The notes under the pieces: model-generated
Seen by the model: only the letters and a program-made list of their open reading frames with translations
What the model was told of the DNA's origin: nothing
Databases searched by the model: none
NCBI RefSeq assembly: GCF_017168335.1
Contig: NZ_JABFAU010000077.1
Span: forward strand, 1 to 58,822
Length of the DNA: 58,822 nt
Direction: 5' to 3'
From: Rhodococcus sp. KRD162
GTDB taxonomy: Bacteria; Actinomycetota; Actinomycetes; Mycobacteriales; Mycobacteriaceae
Part shown: positions 33,921 to 43,092 of the stretch, one piece after another
How the letters are laid out: each line of letters starts with the position of its first letter
Numbering within the stretch: the stretch's first letter is position 1
Made by a program: the position numbers and the translations under genes

Positions 33921-35245
33921 TGACAGAGCGCGAGTTGACGCCGAGGGCGGCGGCAATTCTCGCGCGGCTGGCCGTCGATGCCGACTGGACCCGATCCGGT
34001 CTCGACGAGGCATTTGCGCGGCTGATTCCGGCGAAGGCGACGCGGCTGGCGGATCGCGTCATGAATTTGTATCCGAGTCCGCCGTTCGATGAAGCCTCGA
34101 TTTTCGTTCTGTTGCGCGATCTTCCGTTCCTCGCCGAGCCCTCGATCTCCTCGGAAATACCGACGCATTTCGGTGGCAAACCCTGGCGATTCGAGGTACC
34201 GCGCTACGAAACGACCGGGGACCTTGCACGATCGCTCGACTTGACGATTTCCGAGATCGAATGGTTCGCCGACCTGCACGGCAGGCTCCGATCCGCGCCG
34301 TACCCGTTGCAGCACTACCGGTCCGCGCGACTCGACAAGCGCCAGGGTATTCGGCTGCTGGAGGTGCCGAAACCGCGGTTGCGTGAGATTCAGCGAAAGA
34401 TACTGCGTCGCATTCTCGATCGAATCCCACCCCATCCGGCTGCTCATGGATTTCGGAAAGCGAGAAGTCCGCGTACGTTCGCGCTGCCACACTCCGGCCG
34501 CGCTGTGGTGGTCTCCATGGATCTTCGACGCTTCTTTCCGTCCATCGGGTTCGACCGCGTGGTTGCGATCTTCGAGGCAGTGGGCTACCCAGGGACGGTG
34601 GCGGCGCACCTCGCTGCGCTGTGCACGACGGTCACCCCGGCGGTCGAATTGATCGGGATGGACCGTCCCACCGCGTCGAGGCTTCGCGCGACCCACCTGC
34701 CGCAGGGCGCTCCCACCTCGCCCGCACTGGCCAATCTGGTTGCGCGGCAGCTCGATATCCGTGCATCGGGTTTGGCCCGGTCGGTCGGTGCCCACTACAC
34801 CCGCTACGCCGACGATCTGGCATTTTCTGCCGCTGCGGATCTCGACGTCGACAGACTGTTGTGGGTGATGTCCCAGATCGCGTACGACGAAGGGTTCGCC
34901 GTTCATCCCGGCAAGACCCGGGTCGGACGCGCGCACCAGCGTCAGCAGCTGACCGGTCTCGTCGTCAACTCGTCGCCCGCAGCGCCCCGAGAGGAATACG
35001 ACAATCTCAGGGCTCTGCTGAACAACTGCATCAGGGCCGGAGTATCGGGGCAGAACCGCCGCGGCGCGGATGACTTTCGCGCTCATGTCTACGGGCGAAT
35101 TGCGAGGATCGGGGAGACGAACGAGGCGCGTCGAACGAAGCTGCTGAACATGGCAGCTCGGGTGGACTGGCCGACGCCGGTGTTCGAGCCACGGAATTCG
35201 GGTAGTAGAACAGCGCACACCCCAGCGACAGAGGAGGATCGATGA
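33920..35245 (+). CDS. Retron-type reverse transcriptase
   Basis: 441 residues. Core RT motifs in order: VSMDLRRFFPSI (first catalytic Asp), LPQGAPTSPALANL (about residue 260), YTRYADDLAFS with the catalytic YADD (about 296-299) and LTGLVVN (about 344), the last resembling the VTG motif that retron enzymes use to recognise their RNA. AHGFRKARS stands near the thumb-proximal insert. About 130 residues precede the fingers, longer than minimal retron enzymes. The start at 33920 is chosen because the upstream frame is the presumed RNA. It overlaps the YrhK-like gene by 4 bases. Likely part of a phage-defence retron (inference). Confidence 0.9.
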   Translation: MTERELTPRAAAILARLAVDADWTRSGLDEAFARLIPAKATRLADRVMNLYPSPPFDEASIFVLLRDLPFLAEPSISSEIPTHFGGKPWRFEVPRYETTGDLARSLDLTISEIEWFADLHGRLRSAPYPLQHYRSARLDKRQGIRLLEVPKPRLREIQRKILRRILDRIPPHPAAHGFRKARSPRTFALPHSGRAVVVSMDLRRFFPSIGFDRVVAIFEAVGYPGTVAAHLAALCTTVTPAVELIGMDRPTASRLRATHLPQGAPTSPALANLVARQLDIRASGLARSVGAHYTRYADDLAFSAAADLDVDRLLWVMSQIAYDEGFAVHPGKTRVGRAHQRQQLTGLVVNSSPAAPREEYDNLRALLNNCIRAGVSGQNRRGADDFRAHVYGRIARIGETNEARRTKLLNMAARVDWPTPVFEPRNSGSRTAHTPATEEDR

Positions 35246-35517
35246 ACGACCTGACGTTCACCATCGGACACGAGGAACTGGTGATTCGCCAGCGATGGGA
35301 AGTCGTCAGCATCATCAACGACATTCTCATCGCGGTGTGGTTCATCATCGGCAGCATCCTGTTCTTCCACGAGAGCACCACCATCGCCGGTACCTGGCTG
35401 TTCCTGCTCGGAAGTATCGAACTGCTCATCCGTCCGATGATCCGGCTCGCCCGACGCGTCCACCTGACCAGAATCAGACGCACGCCCACCGCCGCCGACA
35501 GCGACCAGGACTGCTGA
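35242..35517 (+). CDS. YrhK-like two-helix membrane protein (candidate retron effector)
   Basis: 91 residues with the YrhK domain. LVIRQRWEVVSIINDILIAVWFI opens the first helix (about 20-43), HESTTIAGTW is the short loop, then LFLLGSIELLIRPMIRL is the second helix. A basic tail follows. The ATG overlaps the reverse transcriptase stop by ATGA, so the two are made together. Some known retrons (for example Ec48) use a small two-helix membrane protein as killing effector; this gene occupies that place. The effector role is inference from position and topology. Confidence 0.85.
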   Translation: MNDLTFTIGHEELVIRQRWEVVSIINDILIAVWFIIGSILFFHESTTIAGTWLFLLGSIELLIRPMIRLARRVHLTRIRRTPTAADSDQDC

Positions 35518-35535
35518 CCGATTACTGGACTCCGC

Positions 35536-37668
35536 TCAGAGCGTGGTCAGTCGTAGCAGCACTCCGGTCTGAGGGAACAGCACCGGGAGCGCGACGCCTG
35601 CCCGAGCCAACGCAGCGCCCGACAGCTCGAGAACCCCGCCGTCCGCGATCCACGGCGGCGGTGCGATTCCGTTGCCCGGATCACTCAGCGCATGAACGAA
35701 CTCGACCCGATAGCGGGTGTTCGGATTCAGGCCCGGGAGCCGGACCCGATCCGTTCGATCCTCGGGAGAGGTATCCATCCGAACCACCGCGTAGGCGGCC
35801 TCGGATGCGTCTGCTGCGACGACGCCGTGAACCCATACGCTCGGGTCGGGATGGTCGGCCCGAACGAGATCGCCGGTATGCAACAAGCCGCGCAACTCCT
35901 TGTACAGCGCTGTCCAGGACGTCAGGTACTCGTGTTCCTCGGACGAGAGCTCGGTGACGTCCATTTCCAGGCCCGCGTGACCGAACAGTGCAGTCAGACA
36001 GCGGAATTGAAGTGTCGACCAGCGTCCGGAGGTATGTGCGATCCGAGGTCCGACGTGCGATCCGATCAGCTCCGGCGGAATCAGCTGCGTCGTCCACCGT
36101 TGCAGCCGTTGACGTTCGAGCGGATCGTTGGTGTCCGAGGCCCATACCCGGTCGGTGTGTTCGAGAACCTCCAGGTCGATGCGGGCACCCCCGGATGCGC
36201 AGGACTCGAACTCGACCTCTGGATGCCGCGACCGTAGCTCGTCGAGCAGCCGGTAGAACGCCGCGGTCTGATCGTGCACCGCGGCGTGTCCAGTGGAATC
36301 GACGGCGAGCATCAGGTCTCGGTTGTGATCCCACTTCACGTAGTCCGGTCGCTGCGTGCCGAGCACCTGATCGATGGACGACAGCAGGTAATCGAACACC
36401 TCGGTGCGGGTGAGGTCCAACACGTGCTGGTGACGCCACTCCAACGGAAGCCGATTAGGTGCCGCGAGCAGCCAATCAGGATGAGCCCGAGCGGTATCGG
36501 AGTCGAGGTTGATCATCTCGGGCTCGAACCACAGCCCGGGGCTCATGCCGAGATCACGGACGTGGTCGAACAGCGGGGCCAGACCGTCCGGCCATACCCC
36601 CTCGTCTACCTGCCAGTCGCCGAGGCCCGCCCGGTCGTCGCGTCGATGACGAAACCAACCGTCGTCGAGCACGAATCTCTCGACGCCCACACGAGCAGCG
36701 ACGTCCGCGATACCGCGAAGCCGGGCGAGATCGTGATCGAAGTAGACGCCCTCCCACACGTTGAGGACCACGGGTCGAGCAGAGCTGGGGTGAGCTGGGC
36801 GAGATCGCATCCAACGGTGCAGGGATCGAGCGGAACCATCCAACCCGGCGGGGGAGTACACGAAATGCACCCAGGGGGTCGAATACGTCTGGTCGGTACC
36901 CAACGTGACCTCACCCGGCGCGAGAAGTTCCCCGCCTCCCAGGACGGCCGAGGCTTGACCGGCCCGTTCGGGCAGACGCTCGGCCAGGTGCAGGTGATCA
37001 CCACTCCATGCGACGTGCGCGCCCCAGACCTCGCCGTCGCGGAAGCCGAATCCCTCGCTTCCTGCGGTGAGAACCAGAGTGGAATCGTGTCCGGTGCGGC
37101 CACGACGCGAGGCGCGCACCACCGCCCCCAGATCGAACCGTCGGCGCTGCGGGGTGCGTTCGCGGCAGTGACGACCGGTCAGATCGAGCAGTTCGGTTGC
37201 CGTGTCCGGCAACGGCATCAGGGTGACGACGCCGTCGACGGAGAGGGCGGAGTCTGCGGTGTTGCCGAGGTGTTGACGCACCCGCAGTGACCCACCGACC
37301 TCGAGTGACAGCTCGATCGACCATCGGATTCCCAACTCGGGATCAGCAGCGTCGATGGTGCACCCGAACTCGCTGCTGTCGATCGATGTGCCCGTCCATC
37401 GTGGATACTGCGCCGAACCGTCGCGATGTAGCGCGAGAGCTGGGGTGCCCTGCCAGGCGTCGTCGCCGCCGGGTGCGAGCGTGAACCACCGCGGTACGTC
37501 GACACTCGAGTGCGGAACCGCTGGTACGGCCGCGCGCCGGAGTTCGGCGAGATCGCGGTCGGAGAGTTCACCGAGATCGGAGCCCCAGTACAGCACGGCC
37601 GGAACAGCGGTGGAGGAGGACCCGAGAATCACCATGACGCCGTCGCGTCGCAGCACCACGAAGCTCAC
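35536..37668 (-). CDS. GH36 alpha-galactosidase
   Basis: 710 residues of glycoside hydrolase family 36. The catalytic barrel has VLDDGWF, the nucleophile Asp in YVKWDHNRD and the acid/base Asp in VWASDTND, preceded by ESCASGGARID. A beta-sandwich precedes the barrel. It cuts alpha-1,6-galactosides such as melibiose or raffinose inside the cell (no signal peptide). The GTG at 37668 overlaps the permease stop by 4 bases, so uptake and cleavage are coupled. The galactose released would feed galK and galT encoded nearby. Confidence 0.93.
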   Translation of the reverse strand: MSFVVLRRDGVMVILGSSSTAVPAVLYWGSDLGELSDRDLAELRRAAVPAVPHSSVDVPRWFTLAPGGDDAWQGTPALALHRDGSAQYPRWTGTSIDSSEFGCTIDAADPELGIRWSIELSLEVGGSLRVRQHLGNTADSALSVDGVVTLMPLPDTATELLDLTGRHCRERTPQRRRFDLGAVVRASRRGRTGHDSTLVLTAGSEGFGFRDGEVWGAHVAWSGDHLHLAERLPERAGQASAVLGGGELLAPGEVTLGTDQTYSTPWVHFVYSPAGLDGSARSLHRWMRSRPAHPSSARPVVLNVWEGVYFDHDLARLRGIADVAARVGVERFVLDDGWFRHRRDDRAGLGDWQVDEGVWPDGLAPLFDHVRDLGMSPGLWFEPEMINLDSDTARAHPDWLLAAPNRLPLEWRHQHVLDLTRTEVFDYLLSSIDQVLGTQRPDYVKWDHNRDLMLAVDSTGHAAVHDQTAAFYRLLDELRSRHPEVEFESCASGGARIDLEVLEHTDRVWASDTNDPLERQRLQRWTTQLIPPELIGSHVGPRIAHTSGRWSTLQFRCLTALFGHAGLEMDVTELSSEEHEYLTSWTALYKELRGLLHTGDLVRADHPDPSVWVHGVVAADASEAAYAVVRMDTSPEDRTDRVRLPGLNPNTRYRVEFVHALSDPGNGIAPPPWIADGGVLELSGAALARAGVALPVLFPQTGVLLRLTTL

Positions 37669-38594
37669 TTGTTGGCACCCATCGTCAGACCTGAGACGAA
37701 ATGTCGCTGCAGCGCAACGAATACCAACACCGTCGGAAGGGCGACCAGTACCGAGCCCGCCGCCAGCAGGTTGGTGTCGGTGAAGAAGCTGCCCTGCAGA
37801 TTCTGGAGTGCCGTCGTCACCGGAAGTTTGTCGCCGCTGACCATCAGGGCCAGAGCCCAGAAGAAGTCGTTGTAGATCCACGTCACCATGAGTGTGGCGA
37901 GGGCGGCGAGCGCGGGCCGACAGAGTGGCATGACGACCTGCCAGTACTGGCGAAACAATCCGGCTCCGTCGACGGTTGCTGCTTCGAGCAATTCGTGCGG
38001 CACGGTCTTCATGTAGTTGCTGAGGACGAACACGCAGAACCCCGTCTGGAATGCGACGTGCACGATGATCAGGCCCCAGTAGCTGTCGTACAACGAGCCC
38101 GAGGAACTCATCCAGTACGGAACCGGAATTGCGTTGTACAGCCGGAACAACGGGGTCAACAGCGTCTGCTGCGGCAGCAGGTTGCCGGCGATGAACACCG
38201 CCAGCATGAAGATGTTGAACTTCCAGCTGAATCGCGCCAGGATGAACGCCGCCATCGAGCCGAAGAACAGGATGAGCAGCACCGAGGGGACGGTGATGAT
38301 CATCGAGTTGAGGAAGTAGTGCGGGATACCGCCGATCTGCCACGAGTCGATGTAGTTGTCGAATGTGAATCCGCCCACCGACAGGTAGCCGTTGAGCAGC
38401 ACGAAATCGTAGCTGCGGAACGAGTTGTACACCGCCCACGCCAGGGGGAACAGCCAGGCCAACGCCATGACGGTCAGCAGCACGTAGATCGCGATCTGTG
38501 CGGTGCTCGCGCGTCGACGATTGGCGACGGCCGCGCGGTTGCGGGTCGACGGGTCGCGTTCGGGAGGCGCTGTGCGCGTGAGTGAAGTGGTCAT
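37665..38594 (-). CDS. Sugar ABC importer permease (MalG-like)
   Basis: 309 residues with six membrane helices and the EAA-loop ELLEAATVDGAGLFRQYWQVVMPLCRPAL that docks the ATPase. This is the second permease of a carbohydrate ABC importer (CUT1). It overlaps the first permease by one base and the alpha-galactosidase by four. The ATPase partner is probably the UgpC-type protein encoded at 46223. Confidence 0.93.
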   Translation of the reverse strand: MTTSLTRTAPPERDPSTRNRAAVANRRRASTAQIAIYVLLTVMALAWLFPLAWAVYNSFRSYDFVLLNGYLSVGGFTFDNYIDSWQIGGIPHYFLNSMIITVPSVLLILFFGSMAAFILARFSWKFNIFMLAVFIAGNLLPQQTLLTPLFRLYNAIPVPYWMSSSGSLYDSYWGLIIVHVAFQTGFCVFVLSNYMKTVPHELLEAATVDGAGLFRQYWQVVMPLCRPALAALATLMVTWIYNDFFWALALMVSGDKLPVTTALQNLQGSFFTDTNLLAAGSVLVALPTVLVFVALQRHFVSGLTMGANK

Positions 38595-39493
38595 CAGTCT
38601 TTGCTCCGAAGAACGATGGCGAGGTACAGGGCGATGAAGACGAGCGAGATGCCGAGCATGATGGTGGCCAGCGCAGAACCGAATCCGACTCGGCTCGCCT
38701 CACCGACCACGTTCGCCGTCACGAGGGCCGAGATCAGCTCGAGTCCGTTGCGGCCCTTGTTGATCACCCACACGAGGTCGAATGCGCGTAGCGCCTCGAT
38801 GACGGTGATGACGATGATCAGTAGGTTGGTGTTCTTCATCAGCGGGAAGATGACGCTGAAGAACGTCCGAATCGGTCCGGCACCGTCCATCACCGCGGCC
38901 TCACGGACGGACGGGTCGATGGCCTTGAGGCCGGCCAAGTACAACAGCATGATGTAGCCGGTGTGCCGCCAACCTGCCGCGACCATGACGGCCCAGATGT
39001 TGATGTCGGGATCGCCGAGCCAGTCGACGTCCGTGCCGAGCAGGCTGTTGAGGACGCCGCCCTCGGTGGAGTAGATGAGCTGCCAGATGAACCCGATGAG
39101 GGCCATCGACAGCACCACGGGCACGTAGAAGATGCTCTGGTAGAGCCGAGATCCCTTGAGATTCTTGTCCAACAGGATCGCGAGCAGGATGCCGATGACG
39201 GTGGGGACGAGGAACAGGAAGACGAGCCAGAGCACGTTGTTCTGGAGTGCCTGCTGGAAGGGAGGATATGCCTGTACCGCGTCGGCGTAGTTCTGCGTAC
39301 CGATCCACTCGATGCTCGAGGTGCCTCCGATTCCGTCCCAGCGCGCGAACGAGAGGATCACCGTGAAGACGGTGGGAATCCAGACGAGACCGACGACGAT
39401 CATCGCGGGAACGCCGAGCATCAAGGCGATGGTCCACTTCTCGCGAACACTGCGCCGAATCTTCGGCGACTTGACCCGTTCCGGTGCGGTCAT
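38594..39493 (-). CDS. Sugar ABC importer permease (MalF-like)
   Basis: 299 residues, six membrane helices, EAA-loop VREAAVMDGAGPIRTFFSVIFPLMKN. First permease of the CUT1 importer. The ATG at 39493 matches the family start; a longer frame upstream adds a non-conserved leader. It is 58 bases after the binding protein gene. With the binding protein it defines the galactoside specificity of the system. Confidence 0.93.
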   Translation of the reverse strand: MTAPERVKSPKIRRSVREKWTIALMLGVPAMIVVGLVWIPTVFTVILSFARWDGIGGTSSIEWIGTQNYADAVQAYPPFQQALQNNVLWLVFLFLVPTVIGILLAILLDKNLKGSRLYQSIFYVPVVLSMALIGFIWQLIYSTEGGVLNSLLGTDVDWLGDPDINIWAVMVAAGWRHTGYIMLLYLAGLKAIDPSVREAAVMDGAGPIRTFFSVIFPLMKNTNLLIIVITVIEALRAFDLVWVINKGRNGLELISALVTANVVGEASRVGFGSALATIMLGISLVFIALYLAIVLRSKD

Positions 39494-39551
39494 GGCATTA
39501 CCTGATCTCGAAGTCGAGGGAATGATGGAGGTCGAATCACACTGCGCACAA

Positions 39552-40847
39552 TCATGTTCCGAACACCGCCGACTTCTGACGCTCGATGCTGCGAACCAGG
39601 CCGTCGACATCGTTCGGGTTGCCGATGAACTGCTGCAGGGCCGGGATCATGACGATCGACGCGAAATCGGGTCGCGTGTCGCGGTCGAAGAACTGCGTGA
39701 TGTCTTCGGCGTTCTGCACGAGGTTCGCCGATTTACGAACCAGTGCAGGGAAATTCGACAGGTCGGCGTCGCGGTGTGCGGGGATGGCCTGCGGATCCTG
39801 CATAGCATAGGCGACTGCGGGCTCGGGGCCGGTGAGGAAGGTCAGCAGCTGCTCGGCAGCGGGACGGTTGCGCGGATCGGCGCGCATCATGAAGCCGTCC
39901 ATCGGCGCTTCGACCGTGGAACTGCCGATGGCGGAGTCGAGTTCGGGGAAAGGGAAGAAGTCGAGGTCCTCGCGTTCGGCCCCGGCGGGGAAGCTCTGTG
40001 CGACGAACATGCCGGCGACCAGAGACCCGACGCTCTTGTTGAGCAAGGCTGTTTGCGCATCGGCGATCTTGCGGCCGAGCGGTTGCGGTTGATGGAACGG
40101 CAGAAGCTCGCGCCAGGTATCGAACACCGTGCGGACGCGATTGTCGGTCCAACTCACATCACCGGCCAGCAGGGTGCGGTGGAAGTCGACACCGTTGAGG
40201 CGCAGGTTCAGGTAGTCGAACGTCCCCATCGGGGGCCATCCGTCGCGGGCTCCGAAGCCGATCGGGGTGATGCCGTCGGCCTGCATCTGCTTGTTCAGCG
40301 CAACCCACTGGTCGTAGGTCTTGGGTGGTTCGTAACCGCGCTCGGCCCACAGGCTCGGCCGATAGAACACTGCCCAGGGGTAGTAGAAGAACGGGATCAG
40401 GTATTGGTTGCCGTCGGATCCGGTCGAGTTCTTCCTGAAGCTCTCGCTGTAGCCGGCGCCGTTGCTCGCCCACACATTCGAGATGTCCTCCACCAGACCC
40501 TTGTCCGCGAAGTACTTCATTCGGTAGCCGCCCATCCACGTGAACACGTCGTCGGGTGTCCCCTGGAGGTAGTTGTTGACGTTCTCCTGGAACGACGTCG
40601 AATCGACGGTGTTGACGCGGATGTCGCCGCCGGTCTGTTGCCGATACATGGCGACGACGTCCTCGACTCCGACTTTGGAGTTCTTGTCCGACAGTCGCGA
40701 GCCGAGCGTGACCGTGTTGGGATCGAGACTGCTCGAGCACGCCGAGAGCATGCCGCCTGCGGTGACTGCCCCCGCGGCGACGAGCGCTGACCTGAGGAAG
40801 TCGCGTCGAGACGGCTGCCACGTGCGCGGCCACTCGTGTGGGTTCAT
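39552..40847 (-). CDS. Sugar ABC importer substrate-binding lipoprotein (Tat-exported)
   Basis: 431 residues. SRRDFLRSALVAAG is a twin-arginine signal and LSAC the lipobox, so the folded protein is exported by Tat and lipid-anchored. The mature domain is a family 1 solute-binding protein: DVFTWMGGYRMKYFADKGLVEDIS and the C-terminal PMDGFMMRADPRN are typical. It captures a galactoside (inference from the alpha- and beta-galactosidases in the locus) and hands it to the two permeases downstream. First gene of the minus-strand operon. Confidence 0.92.
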   Translation of the reverse strand: MNPHEWPRTWQPSRRDFLRSALVAAGAVTAGGMLSACSSSLDPNTVTLGSRLSDKNSKVGVEDVVAMYRQQTGGDIRVNTVDSTSFQENVNNYLQGTPDDVFTWMGGYRMKYFADKGLVEDISNVWASNGAGYSESFRKNSTGSDGNQYLIPFFYYPWAVFYRPSLWAERGYEPPKTYDQWVALNKQMQADGITPIGFGARDGWPPMGTFDYLNLRLNGVDFHRTLLAGDVSWTDNRVRTVFDTWRELLPFHQPQPLGRKIADAQTALLNKSVGSLVAGMFVAQSFPAGAEREDLDFFPFPELDSAIGSSTVEAPMDGFMMRADPRNRPAAEQLLTFLTGPEPAVAYAMQDPQAIPAHRDADLSNFPALVRKSANLVQNAEDITQFFDRDTRPDFASIVMIPALQQFIGNPNDVDGLVRSIERQKSAVFGT

Positions 40848-40883
40848 GGGAGTCCTTCGACGGAAAATATCGATAACGATCAG

Positions 40884-40907
40884 AAATGAACATCCATGGT
40901 GTTCGTT
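40884..40907. promoter_or_regulatory. DeoR/GlpR-like operator before the importer operon
   Basis: AATGAACA and TGTTCGTT form an inverted repeat (one mismatch) with a 7-base spacer. The half-site matches the TGTTC(A/G)TT type seen with GlpR/DeoR-family repressors, and the same sequence recurs at 41011-41020 in opposite orientation. It is 37 bases before the binding-protein ATG. A minus-strand TTGACA (40974-40969) further up may be the -35 of this operon, with a weak TTCTGT at -10. Confidence 0.55.
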
Positions 40908-41010
40908 GGGCGATCGATTCTGACCGTTCGGGGTGATGCAGGTTACAGAAGCATGACTCGAGCAGGACTGTCAAGCCCTTCGAGGGCTCTCCACCTGCGA
41001 GAGTATGAAA

Positions 41011-41052
41011 ATGTTCATTTATGTTGACATCTGAGTGACGCTCGTTCATATT
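41011..41052 (+). promoter_or_regulatory. Promoter of the beta-galactosidase operon with overlapping repressor half-sites
   Basis: TTGACA (41024-41029), a 17-base spacer and CATATT (41047-41052) make a strong vegetative promoter. The start of transcription would fall at or within a few bases of the ATG at 41059, so the mRNA is probably leaderless; no ribosome site precedes the gene. ATGTTCATTT (41011-41020) sits just before the -35, and TCGTTCAT overlaps the -10; both match the half-sites at 40884-40907. The DeoR-type regulator of the operon is the likely ligand. Confidence 0.65.
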
Positions 41053-41058
41053 GTGAGC

Positions 41059-43092
41059 ATGGACACAGCACGACGCAGCACCTGGCCGACCCGGGGAATC
41101 TCCTTCGGGGGCGATTACAACCCCGAACAGTGGTCCGAGGACGTATGGCATCGCGATGTCGAGCTGATGCACGAGGCGGGCGTCGACTTCGTCACCGTGG
41201 GTGTCTTCTCCTGGGCCCGGCTGCAGCCGACGGCCACGACCTGGGATTTCGAGTGGCTCGACCGCGTCATGGATCTGATGCACCAGGGCGAGATCCGCGT
41301 CGACCTGGCCACGGCCACCGCCTCGCCCCCGCCGTGGTTGGCCACCGCCTACCCGCAGATGCGTCCCGTGGACGAACGCGGGTACCGCTACGCCATCGGC
41401 AGCCGTCAGACCTGGAGCCCCAGTTCCTCTGTGTACCGAGAACATTCACTGACTCTCGTCGAGAAGATGGCGCACCGTTACGGGGGGCACCCGGCGTTGG
41501 CGATGTGGCATGTCTCCAACGAACTCGGCTGCCACAACGCCCTGTGCTATTCCGAAGACAGTGCCCGCGCATTCCGGAAATGGCTCAGCACCAAGTACAT
41601 CGACCTCGAGGCCCTCAACACCGCGTGGGGCACCGACTTCTGGAGCCAGCGCTACAGCGACTGGGCCGAGATCGTTCCCCCCTCGGTGAGCACCACCTTC
41701 GGTAACCCCACCCACCAGCTCGACTGGCGACGCTTCTGCTCCGACGCACTGCTCGAGCAGTACCGCGCAGAGAAGGCCGTGCTGAACAGCATCACCCCCG
41801 CGATTCCCGTGACCACGAACTTCATGGTGGGTATGGGTCAGGGCCCCGCGCTCGCCGGCAACATGGACTACGCGTCCTGGGCTCCCGAGCAGGACATCGT
41901 CTCCACCGACCACTACCTCGTCGGACCCGAAACCGGCGACGCTGCAGCACATCACAAGCTCTCGTTCTCGGCCGACCTCACCCGCGGCGTGGCAGGCCGT
42001 CGGCCATGGTTGTTGATGGAGCACTCCACCAGTGCCGTCAACTGGCAGCACATCAACCGCGCCAAGGTTCCCGGTGAGATGATGCGTAACTCCCTGGCAC
42101 ACATGGCCCGCGGAGCAGACGGCATCGCCTACTTCCAGTTCCGGGCCTCCAAGGCGGGCGCAGAGAAGTTCCATTCGGCACTGGTCCCGCACGCAGGTGA
42201 GGACTCCGCCCGCTGGCGTGAGGTCGTCGAACTCGGCGCGGCTCTGCGTCGCATGGCGCCGGTAGCGGGCAGCACCGTCGATGCTCGGGTCGCCGTGCTC
42301 TTCGACTGGGCCTCCCAGTGGGCGTGCGAGCAGGAGGGCCATCCGTCGATGGTGATGCAGCCCATGGAGATTGCTCGACGCGCACATCGTGGATTCACCT
42401 CAGCAGGTGTGACGTGTGATGTGGTCCCGTCGTCCACGGACCTGGACGGCTACGACGCGATCGTCGTTCCGGCCCTGTACCTGTGCAGCGACGAGACAGC
42501 CACACGGATTGCCGATGCCGCCGAAGCAGGTGCGCAGGTGCTCGTCACTGCGTTCTCGGGAATCGCCGACGAGGACGATCACGTGCGACTCGGCGGCTAC
42601 CCGGGTGCCTTCCGCGAGATGCTCGGGGTCCGAGTCGAGGAGTTCTTTCCGCTCGCCGACGGCGAATCCCTCACTCTCGACGACGAGACCCTCGGCGAGA
42701 TATGGAGCGAATACCTCACCGCATCCGAGGACGTCGATGTACTGGCACGGCACACCCAGGGGCATCTGCGCGGCGTTCCCGCGCTGACCACACGCCCTGT
42801 CGGCTCAGGAGCCGCCTGGTACGTGGCCACCGTCCCCGACGCGGCCGGCTGGGACGGGCTGGCCGACAAGCTCTGCGCTGCAGCCGGTATCGACTCTCGC
42901 CGCGATCTCGGATCCGATGTGGAGATCGTGCGACGATCGGCAGGGGACAAGTCCTGGCTTTTCGTACTCAATCACGGGAGCGACAAGATCAGCGTGCCTG
43001 CCACAGGTACCGACCTGGTCGGCGGAGTACAGGTCGACGGTGAGCTGATCGTGGCCGCGGGCGGTAGCGCAGTGATTGCCGAGACCCGCTGA
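41059..43092 (+). CDS. GH42 beta-galactosidase
   Basis: 677 residues of glycoside hydrolase family 42. GGDYNPEQW opens the barrel; the acid/base Glu155 is in WHVSNELGCH and the nucleophile Glu321 in LLMEHSTSAVNWQ. A trimerisation-type domain and a C-terminal beta domain follow. No signal peptide, so it acts on imported beta-galactosides. The ATG at 41059 is chosen because the promoter implies transcription starts there; in-frame GTG codons at 41053 and 41035 are alternatives. The stop overlaps the regulator start by one base. Confidence 0.94.
   Translation: MDTARRSTWPTRGISFGGDYNPEQWSEDVWHRDVELMHEAGVDFVTVGVFSWARLQPTATTWDFEWLDRVMDLMHQGEIRVDLATATASPPPWLATAYPQMRPVDERGYRYAIGSRQTWSPSSSVYREHSLTLVEKMAHRYGGHPALAMWHVSNELGCHNALCYSEDSARAFRKWLSTKYIDLEALNTAWGTDFWSQRYSDWAEIVPPSVSTTFGNPTHQLDWRRFCSDALLEQYRAEKAVLNSITPAIPVTTNFMVGMGQGPALAGNMDYASWAPEQDIVSTDHYLVGPETGDAAAHHKLSFSADLTRGVAGRRPWLLMEHSTSAVNWQHINRAKVPGEMMRNSLAHMARGADGIAYFQFRASKAGAEKFHSALVPHAGEDSARWREVVELGAALRRMAPVAGSTVDARVAVLFDWASQWACEQEGHPSMVMQPMEIARRAHRGFTSAGVTCDVVPSSTDLDGYDAIVVPALYLCSDETATRIADAAEAGAQVLVTAFSGIADEDDHVRLGGYPGAFREMLGVRVEEFFPLADGESLTLDDETLGEIWSEYLTASEDVDVLARHTQGHLRGVPALTTRPVGSGAAWYVATVPDAAGWDGLADKLCAAAGIDSRRDLGSDVEIVRRSAGDKSWLFVLNHGSDKISVPATGTDLVGGVQVDGELIVAAGGSAVIAETR

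Noticed and set aside
39312..40790. 492-codon plus-strand open frame across the permease and binding-protein genes
   Set aside because: Antisense of two recognisable ABC importer genes; no homology or ribosome site.
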